Source: Clostridia bacterium (GTDB taxonomy: Bacteria > Bacillota_A > Clostridia > Christensenellales > Aristaeellaceae). From it: a stretch of DNA of 24,775 nt. This document shows positions 1 to 6,229 of this stretch, in pieces (the first letter of the stretch is position 1; each line of letters begins with the position of its first letter). The notes beneath the pieces are model-generated. The model was not told where the DNA came from. It ran no database searches and was given only the letters and a program-made list of their open reading frames with translations. The stretch covers positions 1 to 24,775 of the forward strand of contig JAFXMP010000260.1 of NCBI GenBank assembly GCA_017530275.1, in the 5' to 3' direction. The position numbers were made by a program, and so were the translations under genes.

Positions 1-601
1 AGGGGAAAGCCTCATGGAAGGTGACGATCTGTTTCCGGGGCAGGGGGTCGATGGCGGCCCGCAGTTCCTCGTCCAGAGCGGAAAGCCTGGCGATGTAAGC
101 TTCGGCGTTTTCGGCGATGCGGTCCTTTTGATCGGGCAGCAGGGCGGAAAGCCCATCCCGCAGAGTCCGTACCATCTGGATGGCGTTTTCCGGGGCCAGC
201 CAGATATGGGCGTTGATCGTCACTTGTTCGTGATCGTGCCCGTGATCCTCTTCCTCTGTCAGCAGTTCCACGCCGAGGGAGCAGTCGATCACCGTAAGAT
301 CGGGAAACTGGCCCATCACGTCGGGCAAAAACGCTTCCATGCCCGCGCCGTTGATGAGCAGCGCCTGGGATTTGGCTAAGGCGCGCATATCGCTGGTGAG
401 CAGCTGATAATCGTGCAGGCAGCCGGTGCTGGGCGGCGTCATGGAGGAAAGTTTCACGCCCTCTACGCCGTCCAGCACGTTTTCCGCCAGAATGTAAACG
501 GGATAAAAGGTCGCCATGACGGAAACATCTTCAGCAGCGGCCGCGCAGCCGGAAAGAGAAACAGTCAGCAGTGCGAGCAGCAGGGCAGCGATTTTTTTCA
601 T
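1..601 (-). CDS. znuA: Zinc/manganese ABC transporter substrate-binding lipoprotein, 3' end outside window
   Basis: Partial gene: the first 200 codons are present and the C-terminal third lies beyond the left edge. Residues 1-18 form a lipoprotein signal ending in LSGC, with Cys19 as the acylated residue, so the protein should sit on the outer face of the membrane. Cluster A-I (ZnuA/TroA) features are clear: metal-ligand candidates His63 (LHDYQ), His132 (AHIWLAP) and His196 (FHEAF), with an acidic/His-rich loop at 116-125 (EEEDHGHDHE) typical of zinc-type members. It would capture Zn2+ (or Mn2+) for an ABC importer whose permease and ATPase are not in the window. It starts 17 bp after the gtrA-like stop, behind an AAAGGA-type RBS, so it is probably co-transcribed. 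The family call is firm; zinc over manganese is inferred from the His-rich loop. Confidence 0.92.
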   Translation of the reverse strand, partial: MKKIAALLLALLTVSLSGCAAAAEDVSVMATFYPVYILAENVLDGVEGVKLSSMTPPSTGCLHDYQLLTSDMRALAKSQALLINGAGMEAFLPDVMGQFPDLTVIDCSLGVELLTEEEDHGHDHEQVTINAHIWLAPENAIQMVRTLRDGLSALLPDQKDRIAENAEAYIARLSALDEELRAAIDPLPRKQIVTFHEAFP

Positions 602-618
602 ATGGATCGCTTTTCCTT

Positions 619-1071
619 TCATTCAGTCTTTTTGCCTTTCAGCAGGCCCTTTTTCAGGATGGCCCGCTTGGTGAAATAATTCCACACCATCACGATGCCG
701 GTGGAAAGTATCTTGTTGACCATGTACATGGTCACTGTAAAGCCGAATAGGATCAGCACAGCCTGGTCTTCACCGAATACGCCCCGGAACAGAAGCATCA
801 GCAGCTCGTTGAGCAGCAAACCCATCACACTGGTGACCAGGAAGGCGGCTTTGACGGCATTGCCCTGGCCTTTGGCCCCGCTGAACACCCATTTCACGCA
901 CAGCAGATAATTCAGGATCACCGAAATCAGGAAAGCTACAGGCACGGCAAACAGCGTATCCAGCCCGCAGGTATCCCGAAGCAGCACCAGGACGGCCAAT
1001 TCCACCAGGAAGCATACCCCGCCGGTAACGATAAAGCGCAGGCCCTCCATGAGCCGGTTTTTATTCGTCAT
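619..1071 (-). CDS. GtrA-family (GtrA/DPMS-type) membrane protein
   Basis: A 150-residue protein with four hydrophobic segments (about 10-30, 40-60, 72-93 and 100-125) and a basic tail. The GtrA signature is visible: F..TGG near the N-terminus and NYLLCVKWVF, equivalent to the NF..n+.wvF motif, after TM2. GtrA proteins are thought to flip or help transfer polyprenyl-phosphate-linked sugars used for glycosylating cell-surface polymers. Its start overlaps the stop of the upstream 83-codon gene as ATGA, which indicates translational coupling. Linkage to the upstream GT-C-like protein supports a role in surface glycosylation; the actual substrate cannot be read from the sequence. Confidence 0.85.
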   Translation of the reverse strand: MTNKNRLMEGLRFIVTGGVCFLVELAVLVLLRDTCGLDTLFAVPVAFLISVILNYLLCVKWVFSGAKGQGNAVKAAFLVTSVMGLLLNELLMLLFRGVFGEDQAVLILFGFTVTMYMVNKILSTGIVMVWNYFTKRAILKKGLLKGKKTE

Positions 1072-1319
1072 GTCGGTTTTTCCTCCTGCGGGATTGCAGC
1101 GTATTTCAGCGTGTCTCCGTCGTCTCCCCGAGCGTAGGAAACGGAAAGGATGGCGCTAATCTCTACGGTCACCGGCGCTTTCCGGCCTGCTGTGTGATAG
1201 GAGACACAGCTCTCGTCCAGGCTGTCCACCCGGATGTTCTGATATTTCATAGTACCGGCAAACAGCGCTTTTACCGGGCAGCCGTGGCGCAGGGAATAGA
1301 GAAGAAACCGCTTTACCAT
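1068..1319 (-). CDS. Small hypothetical protein (83 aa) coupled to its neighbours
   Basis: I do not recognise this protein. It has 83 residues, no signal peptide and no membrane segment. The N-terminus is basic (MVKRFLLYSLRHG), the middle alternates in a way that suggests beta strands, and the tail is acidic and polar. Its reality is supported by context. The start codon lies inside the end of the upstream 672-codon gene (7-bp overlap, ATGGTAA), behind a good RBS (CAGGAGG), and its own stop overlaps the next start as ATGA. It may be a small partner of the flanking GT-C-like and GtrA-like membrane proteins, but that rests only on position. Confidence 0.7.
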   Translation of the reverse strand: MVKRFLLYSLRHGCPVKALFAGTMKYQNIRVDSLDESCVSYHTAGRKAPVTVEISAILSVSYARGDDGDTLKYAAIPQEEKPT

Positions 1320-3331
1320 GCGGACGCCTCCTGTGCCTTGGCTTCAAAAATGACCGTTCTGCTGTTTTCGCTTTCATAAACCGCAGGAAACAGGGTGCGC
1401 AGCGCCTGTTCGTTTACAGTCATTCCAGCCTTTTCCCAGTCGCTGACAAGAATGTAATCCACCTGGTATTTTTCCAGAATATCCAGATTGCCCATGGGAT
1501 CTGCGTAAAAAGACCTCACATCGGCGTGACGCTCGGAATTATTGTAGCCATGGAAGCTGAGCCACAGATCGGGGCCGCATACGATCCGGCGTCCCGCCAG
1601 GCTGCTGACGAAATTGCGGTGCTGGTCTCCAGTCATGAACACAGCATGCTGATCCGTGTTTTTTTCCACGTATTCCGCCGCCGCTACATCCCATTTTGAA
1701 AAAATTTCGTAATCGCTTTTTGCTTCCCGGACAACGGCCAATACGCCGGTAGAGAAACACAGAACGGCGCACAGCACCGCAATCACGGGCCTGGCGCGCA
1801 TGCCCTTGAGCTTTCCTAAAAGCTCCAAACCGTAATCGGCGGCAATCACAGCGCAGAGCATATACCAGATATAAAACAGCTTGTTGTTGTCATACTCGTT
1901 GGGCTGGAATTGAATGAATTCCGCCGCCAGAAAAATCACGAAAGCCCCGGAAGCGATGAAGCGGCGTTTTTCGTTCTTTTCCAGCAAGGCAAGAAGGATC
2001 AGGATAAAAGGCAGGCCGATATTTTTGATGTAAAACCAAAGATAACCGTCCCGCAGGCCGGAATAGGTGTTGTTGACCCAGTTGAAATGGAATTTCAAAA
2101 AGCTGCTGTTGCCCATAGCCTGGCTGAACGTCCAGGTAAATAACTGCGGAGCGGCGAGGCCAACTGCTAATCCGCCGTACACTGCCCAGAACAGCAGGGC
2201 CTTTTTTCTTTGTCCGCGGCTGTGGAACAGGTCCCAGAGCAGCCAGCCCGCGCACGTCAGCCCCAAGGCCAGGAAGCAGTGGGTGTTTACCATGGGGAGC
2301 ATCCCTGCCCATACACCCGCTAAGATCAACTGACGCCAGGGAATCGCCCGTTCAGAAGAAGGCACGTTTTCAGGGCGCAGAGCGTCATAGAGCAGGTAAA
2401 TGCAGGGGATCACCTGGCACCAGCCGCCCAGGGTGGTGCGCTGGGGCACCATCATATCCACGATCACGTTGCTCCAGCGGAGATTGTAGGTTCCAAATTC
2501 CCGATGGTTGTCAGGGGTCTGATACCAGCCGTTCAGCACGGCCTGGATGCGCTCCCACAGGCCCTTCACTGCCTGCAGCTCGTTGTTTTCGTAGCTGCCA
2601 AGCACTTCGCCCTGCATGTCCACCAGGTATATAAAGCCCAGGCCGCCATTCAGGAAAAAGAACAAAGCTGCGATGACTGCGGCTTTCCTGCTGTCTGCCA
2701 TGCGGTCTGCCAGGATCAAATACCCGGCGAAGGTGAGACCCGTCATCAGGATGCCAGGGAAAAGAATGGCCGCCCGCAGGGAAAAGCCCATGAGCATGAA
2801 GGAGGTGGAGAGGGAATCGGTAAGAAAAGGATAGGCCAGCAGCGCGCCGGGCAGGATGTTGTAATCCGGCGGGAAGGAGGCGTCCCGTAGGCCGGAAGCG
2901 ATGGCCAAATGCAGGCACAGGTCGCCGTAAGTGCTTTGGCCCACGCGCATGGCCCCGTCCACGGGGTTCAGGGTATGGGTCCATTGCAGATAGCCGCCAA
3001 CCACTGTCAGGGGCAGGGCCACCCAAAGCAGCGCCTTCACCAGTCCCCAGTCCCGCTCCTTCATATGTGCCCATGGTTTTCGTCTGCGTAAAAGCACCGC
3101 TCCCAGGGAAAGCAGGATCAGCGGGACCATGGCGAGGGCGTGGGCCGCCAGGGTGAAATCCAGAAAAAAGGCGCACAGGGCAGGCAGCCACATCATCAGG
3201 ATCAGCCCCAGGCACAGCCCAAGCCATACCCGCACTACCGGGGATTCTTCCGGCAGCAGGGAAAAGGTGATGGCTACACCGCAGAGCATATAGAGAAGAA
3301 AATAGATAATTGCCAACTTGGCTTCCTCCAT
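1313..3331 (-). CDS. Large polytopic membrane protein, GT-C glycosyltransferase-like
   Basis: A 672-residue protein with about eleven to thirteen hydrophobic helices and a C-terminal soluble portion (roughly 550-672). After the third or fourth helix comes a loop with Asp137 and His141 (YGDLCLHLAIA) followed by FPPDY...LLAYPFLTD. This resembles the acidic first-loop and PP/Y patterns of lipid-phosphosugar-dependent GT-C glycosyltransferases. The C-terminal part (VFMTGDQHRN..SLAGRRIVCGP) also resembles tails of such proteins. GT-C enzymes move sugars from polyprenyl-phosphate donors outside the membrane, which fits the nearby GtrA-like gene. The ATG at 3331 has little RBS. A TTG at 3316 sits 7 nt after GGAGGA and is a good alternative start, removing five residues. 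The GT-C family call is tentative; membrane location is certain. Confidence 0.75.
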   Translation of the reverse strand: MEEAKLAIIYFLLYMLCGVAITFSLLPEESPVVRVWLGLCLGLILMMWLPALCAFFLDFTLAAHALAMVPLILLSLGAVLLRRRKPWAHMKERDWGLVKALLWVALPLTVVGGYLQWTHTLNPVDGAMRVGQSTYGDLCLHLAIASGLRDASFPPDYNILPGALLAYPFLTDSLSTSFMLMGFSLRAAILFPGILMTGLTFAGYLILADRMADSRKAAVIAALFFFLNGGLGFIYLVDMQGEVLGSYENNELQAVKGLWERIQAVLNGWYQTPDNHREFGTYNLRWSNVIVDMMVPQRTTLGGWCQVIPCIYLLYDALRPENVPSSERAIPWRQLILAGVWAGMLPMVNTHCFLALGLTCAGWLLWDLFHSRGQRKKALLFWAVYGGLAVGLAAPQLFTWTFSQAMGNSSFLKFHFNWVNNTYSGLRDGYLWFYIKNIGLPFILILLALLEKNEKRRFIASGAFVIFLAAEFIQFQPNEYDNNKLFYIWYMLCAVIAADYGLELLGKLKGMRARPVIAVLCAVLCFSTGVLAVVREAKSDYEIFSKWDVAAAEYVEKNTDQHAVFMTGDQHRNFVSSLAGRRIVCGPDLWLSFHGYNNSERHADVRSFYADPMGNLDILEKYQVDYILVSDWEKAGMTVNEQALRTLFPAVYESENSRTVIFEAKAQEASAW

Positions 3332-3373
3332 AGAAAAAACTTATGGCTGATAATCTTTTAATGGAATAAATTC

Positions 3374-3449
3374 ACCCCCCTTGCGGTTTTCTTGAAAGGG
3401 GGTCTGGGGGAAACCATTCTTTAGACTTAAAAGAATAGTTTCCCCCAGA
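3374..3449. repeat. Tandem hairpins: 20-nt-arm palindrome plus a smaller hairpin
   Basis: In the gap between the XRE gene and the GT-C-like gene, 3403-3422 and 3430-3449 are inverted repeats with one mismatch (a G-U wobble) around a 7-nt loop. The core is TCTGGGGGAAAC. Directly beside it, 3376-3382 (CCCCCTT) pairs with 3396-3402 (AAGGGGG). On the minus strand there is no U-tract after the long stem, so it is not a textbook terminator, although RNA made from it would fold stably. The length, symmetry and C/G tracts look like a dispersed intergenic repeat (REP- or MITE-like). No second copy occurs in this window. Confidence 0.7.
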
Positions 3450-3460
3450 AATCCTCTTGG

Positions 3461-4192
3461 TCATCCCAGCTCCGCTTCCAGGCGCACGCAGCGGCCCACG
3501 AAGGTAAGCTCGTTGTAGTTTTTCAGTTCGCTTTCAAAAGCTTCATCGTATTTTTGCAGCATGGCCTGATAATCGTTGTACCGCTTCACCTTGCGCAGGA
3601 TGCGGCCCTGAGGCGTTTGGAGCAGCATAATGGCGCCGTCCACCGCCGCCTGGGCGGGAACGACCAGCAGCAGGTCTCCCCGCTGTACCCGGAAGCCCCT
3701 TAGATCGTTATCCGGCGCAATGAAATAGAATACCTTGTCCGGGCTTGCCCCTTCGATTTTGCCGTTTGTGATGGGCAGCAGGCGGTGGCCCACTTCCTTC
3801 ATGACGGCGTTGTACACCGGCACATGCTTGAGCACGCCGGAAAGCGCGTCAAGCCAAATGGAACCCGAAACACCCGGATCGGTTTCCGCTACGGCTTCAG
3901 GCTTTTCCACTTTAACGGTTTTTTTGGTTTCTACCGCTTTTGTTAATTGGGGCACAGCGGACTGCAAATCCACCGTTGCGGCGATATCATCCAGGGTAAA
4001 ATCGCTTTCCGTCTGCTGCGTCATGCCCATGGCTTTCAGAATGCGCCGGGCCTGATCATCAGCGATGATGCGGGTGCCCGCTTCCACTTCCATCAAATAT
4101 TTGTCGCTGACGCCGCACTTGCGGGCCACCTGCTTATGGGTCAGGCCCTGGCGGGTGCGCTCCAGCCGGATCAAATCTCCCAGTCTGCTCAT
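3461..4192 (-). CDS. XRE-family regulator with degenerate S24 (LexA-like) C-terminal domain
   Basis: A 243-residue protein. Residues 5-58 are a helix-turn-helix of the Cro/cI type (LIRLERTRQGLTHKQVARK, then VSDKYLMEVEAGTR). A linker rich in Lys, Glu, Ala and Val follows at 60-110. Residues 150-240 resemble a peptidase S24 fold, with FRVQRGDLLLVVP and a Lys-containing strand (RILRKVKRYND, Lys201/203). The usual G-D-S-M catalytic serine region reads DNDL at 161-164, so the serine seems lost while the lysine remains. I infer a DNA-binding repressor that does not self-cleave. It begins 12 bp after the M28 gene stop behind GGAGGA and is the last gene of the six-gene operon, so it may autoregulate it. 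Its target is unknown. Confidence 0.85.
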   Translation of the reverse strand: MSRLGDLIRLERTRQGLTHKQVARKCGVSDKYLMEVEAGTRIIADDQARRILKAMGMTQQTESDFTLDDIAATVDLQSAVPQLTKAVETKKTVKVEKPEAVAETDPGVSGSIWLDALSGVLKHVPVYNAVMKEVGHRLLPITNGKIEGASPDKVFYFIAPDNDLRGFRVQRGDLLLVVPAQAAVDGAIMLLQTPQGRILRKVKRYNDYQAMLQKYDEAFESELKNYNELTFVGRCVRLEAELG

Positions 4193-4204
4193 AGTTTCCT
4201 CCGA

Positions 4205-5137
4205 TCATTCATTCGATACGATATTCGTCAGTTTCACCGCGCAGGCGGTTACGTATTGCAGATTGCTTTCCTCGCAGATGACGTCCCGATGCGTGTGAAT
4301 GCGCGGTATGTGATACCCGAACCGGTCTTTCCGGCATGCGGCCGCAGCCGTGGCATTGGGAAAAGACTTCTGGTCGGAATTATAGTTGGCGCTTGGGGCG
4401 GAACAGTGGACGGCCCGCTTGCCATCTGTGTCCTGAAATGCGTTTTTCAGCAGGTTTTCCAAATGGCTTTCCGCGTTCTGGGGGGCTATGATGAGAAAAT
4501 CGTCCCCGTCGCCCACGCAGTCCAGGTTCAGCAGCACTTTGCCATCCGTGATGTTCGGATGTTTTTTGGCATAGGCTTTGGAGCCTACCTTGCCATATTC
4601 CTCATTGTCAAAGAAAATAAAGGCAGCGTTTTGCTTCTGTTCCTGCGGCAGAGCGTTCATGATTTGAAGCAGCGCTGCTACGCCGGAGGTGTTGTCGTTG
4701 GCGGTATGTTTGTTGGCTGGACCGAAAAATACCAGGGAGAACAGACCGAAGTATACGACATAAGCAGCGAGCGTCGCTCCAATCCGGCCCCAAAGCCCAT
4801 AGGTCAGATAGCCTGTTCCAAAGGCCAGCGCAAGCAGGATGAGGATCAAGGGCATCTGCGCCAGGATGGTGAGAATTCTGTTTTGCGGATACACCAGATT
4901 GGGAAAGGGCATCCAGGCGCAGGTATCATAATGGGCGGTAAAAATCACCTTCGACGTTTCCGGATCGCCTGCGATCAGATTGCGGCTGACAAAAAGACTT
5001 CCTTTGATTGCCTCTTCCTCGCAAGGATAGCCCGCGCTGTGGGCGGCAGCCTGGACGAAAACGAAAAAATCATCCTTCTGCTGTTTCGTGCGCCGCAACT
5101 GATATTTTTCCAACAGAACGGATAAAATATCGCTCAT
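4205..5137 (-). CDS. M28-family zinc peptidase with an internal transmembrane hairpin
   Basis: A 310-residue protein with a complete set of M28 di-zinc motifs: His69 and Asp71 (TAHYDT), Asp148 (ANDNTSG), Glu179/Glu180 (FDNEEYG), Asp206 (LNLDCVGDGD) and His283 (THRD). Between the first and second motif there are two hydrophobic helices (about 87-107 and 119-138), so the enzyme appears anchored by a hairpin. An even number of spans places both halves of the active site on one side. With no signal peptide, that side is most likely cytoplasmic. M28 enzymes are usually aminopeptidases or carboxypeptidases; the substrate is not readable here. Its start overlaps the barstar stop as ATGA, so expression is coupled to the barnase/barstar pair. 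Confidence 0.9.
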   Translation of the reverse strand: MSDILSVLLEKYQLRRTKQQKDDFFVFVQAAAHSAGYPCEEEAIKGSLFVSRNLIAGDPETSKVIFTAHYDTCAWMPFPNLVYPQNRILTILAQMPLILILLALAFGTGYLTYGLWGRIGATLAAYVVYFGLFSLVFFGPANKHTANDNTSGVAALLQIMNALPQEQKQNAAFIFFDNEEYGKVGSKAYAKKHPNITDGKVLLNLDCVGDGDDFLIIAPQNAESHLENLLKNAFQDTDGKRAVHCSAPSANYNSDQKSFPNATAAAACRKDRFGYHIPRIHTHRDVICEESNLQYVTACAVKLTNIVSNE

Positions 5138-5421
5138 TTTCCGTAATCTCCGTTTCCGGGCAGCAGCTTGATTTCAAGACCGGGGTTTTCCGCGGCGGAA
5201 TCAAAGAACACGGCAAGGAAACCGGACCACTTTTCCATTTTTTCGCCGGCAGCGGCGCAGTCCTCGATCACCAGCTGGGTCTCGGAAAGCGATGTGAGGC
5301 AGTCGTGCAGGGCGTCCAGGTTTTTGCCGTAATAGTCGGGGAATTGCAGGGCTTTTGCCAGATCGTCGTGAGCCTTTTCCGGGGTATCCCACCCGGCGGC
5401 GGATAATTGCACTCGGTTCAT
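5134..5421 (-). CDS. Barstar-family RNase inhibitor (immunity protein)
   Basis: A 95-residue protein that closely resembles barstar. It has the PDYYGKNLDALHDCLT stretch (residues 28-43), equivalent to barstar's inhibitory helix, with Tyr30/Tyr31, Asp36 and Asp40 in place of the residues that plug the barnase active site. It has no signal peptide, as expected for a cytoplasmic inhibitor protecting the producer from its own RNase. A longer reading frame exists upstream to 5568, but the ATG at 5421 is the natural start: it overlaps the stop of the barnase-like gene as ATGA, and the residues before it are the barnase gene read in another frame. The inhibitor is thus translated right after its cognate enzyme. 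Confidence 0.95.
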   Translation of the reverse strand: MNRVQLSAAGWDTPEKAHDDLAKALQFPDYYGKNLDALHDCLTSLSETQLVIEDCAAAGEKMEKWSGFLAVFFDSAAENPGLEIKLLPGNGDYGK

Positions 5422-6227
5422 TTCGCGTTGTCCTCCACAGTAATATCCACAAAGGTGTTGTAATGGTCTTCGGTATAGAAGATCAGACCGTCGGAGCTGA
5501 ATATGATGCGCTTGCCGTTGCGGCCCCCGCGATAACGCTCTTGATCCAGGGCATAGTCGATATCGCACTCAAAATATTTGCGGCCCTTGGCGTCGGGCAG
5601 CTGGCCCTCGTAATTGCCAAAGCGGTCGCCGCCGATGCTTTTGCCGGGCGCTACTTCCCAAAGGTTACCGAGGCTGCTGACCCAACCCAAGGCCTGGGCC
5701 TCTTTTTTGGTGATATAGTTGGGCGGCAGTTCCTTGAAAGCTCGCAGATAAGCCGCCACGTGGTTCTTATCGTCGTATTCCTCTCCGAATACCACGAAGG
5801 ACTCTTCTTCCGGGAGGGCGGTTGTTTTGGGCTTGGCGGTAGGTTTTTCTTCGGGAACATCTTCCGTCACGTCCTGGGTGATCAGTTCATAGGTCTCCCA
5901 GTCCAGCGCGCCGGTGGCCCTTAAATCCCAGTCCTTCTGGAAGGCGATGACGGCTTCCTCAAAGGCTTTGCTGAAATTGCCGTCGATTTTGCCAGTATAA
6001 TAACCTAAATCCGCCAGAGCTTTTTGCGCCTTGCGCACTTCCGCGCCGGAGGAACCTTTTTTCAGCGTTTTCCATTCTTCCGCGTATGCGGAAGGGCACC
6101 ACCATGCTGCGCTTTGATTAAGAACCGGGGATAAAAAAGAGAAGATACTTCCGCCGATCACGGCAATTGCCGCGACTGCCGCCAGCAGCCGCAGCAGCCG
6201 GCTTTTATTTTTCTTGTTCAATATCAT
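5418..6227 (-). CDS. Secreted barnase-type ribonuclease with N-terminal peptidoglycan-binding domain
   Basis: A 269-residue protein. Residues 8-48 are a signal peptide ending near SAYA. Residues 50-117 are a PG_binding_1-type domain (LKKGSSGAEVRKAQKAL...LGYYTGKIDGNF). A Pro/Lys/Glu linker follows, and residues 155-265 are barnase/RNase N1 (LPPNYITKKEAQALGW, APGKSIGGDRFGN). By alignment with barnase, Lys174, Glu220, Arg236, Arg240 and His255 match Lys27, Glu73, Arg83, Arg87 and His102, so the enzyme should be active. The frame extends to 6407, but the ATG at 6227 follows GAGGAG by 7 nt and begins a proper signal sequence. It lies 2 bp after the methyltransferase stop. I infer a cell-wall-associated or released guanyl-preferring RNase. 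Confidence 0.95.
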   Translation of the reverse strand: MILNKKNKSRLLRLLAAVAAIAVIGGSIFSFLSPVLNQSAAWWCPSAYAEEWKTLKKGSSGAEVRKAQKALADLGYYTGKIDGNFSKAFEEAVIAFQKDWDLRATGALDWETYELITQDVTEDVPEEKPTAKPKTTALPEEESFVVFGEEYDDKNHVAAYLRAFKELPPNYITKKEAQALGWVSSLGNLWEVAPGKSIGGDRFGNYEGQLPDAKGRKYFECDIDYALDQERYRGGRNGKRIIFSSDGLIFYTEDHYNTFVDITVEDNAK

Positions 6228-6229
6228 GC

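Noticed and set aside
14..679. Plus-strand open frames of 121 and 88 codons at the left edge
   Set aside because: They are antisense to the zinc-binding lipoprotein gene, whose lipobox and metal ligands are clear on the minus strand.
3403..3449. The long palindrome as an ordinary Rho-independent terminator
   Set aside because: No U-tract follows the stem on either strand, so it is listed as a repeat or hairpin element. A role in RNA 3'-end stability remains possible.
3947..5125. A 392-codon plus-strand open frame opposite the regulator and M28 genes
   Set aside because: Its translation has no domain pattern and low-complexity stretches, while the opposite strand encodes two proteins with clear motifs. 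It is a shadow of high GC codon usage.
5422..5568. N-terminal extension of the barstar gene to 5568
   Set aside because: The added residues are the barnase C-terminus read in another frame. The ATGA overlap at 5418-5421 gives the natural barstar start.
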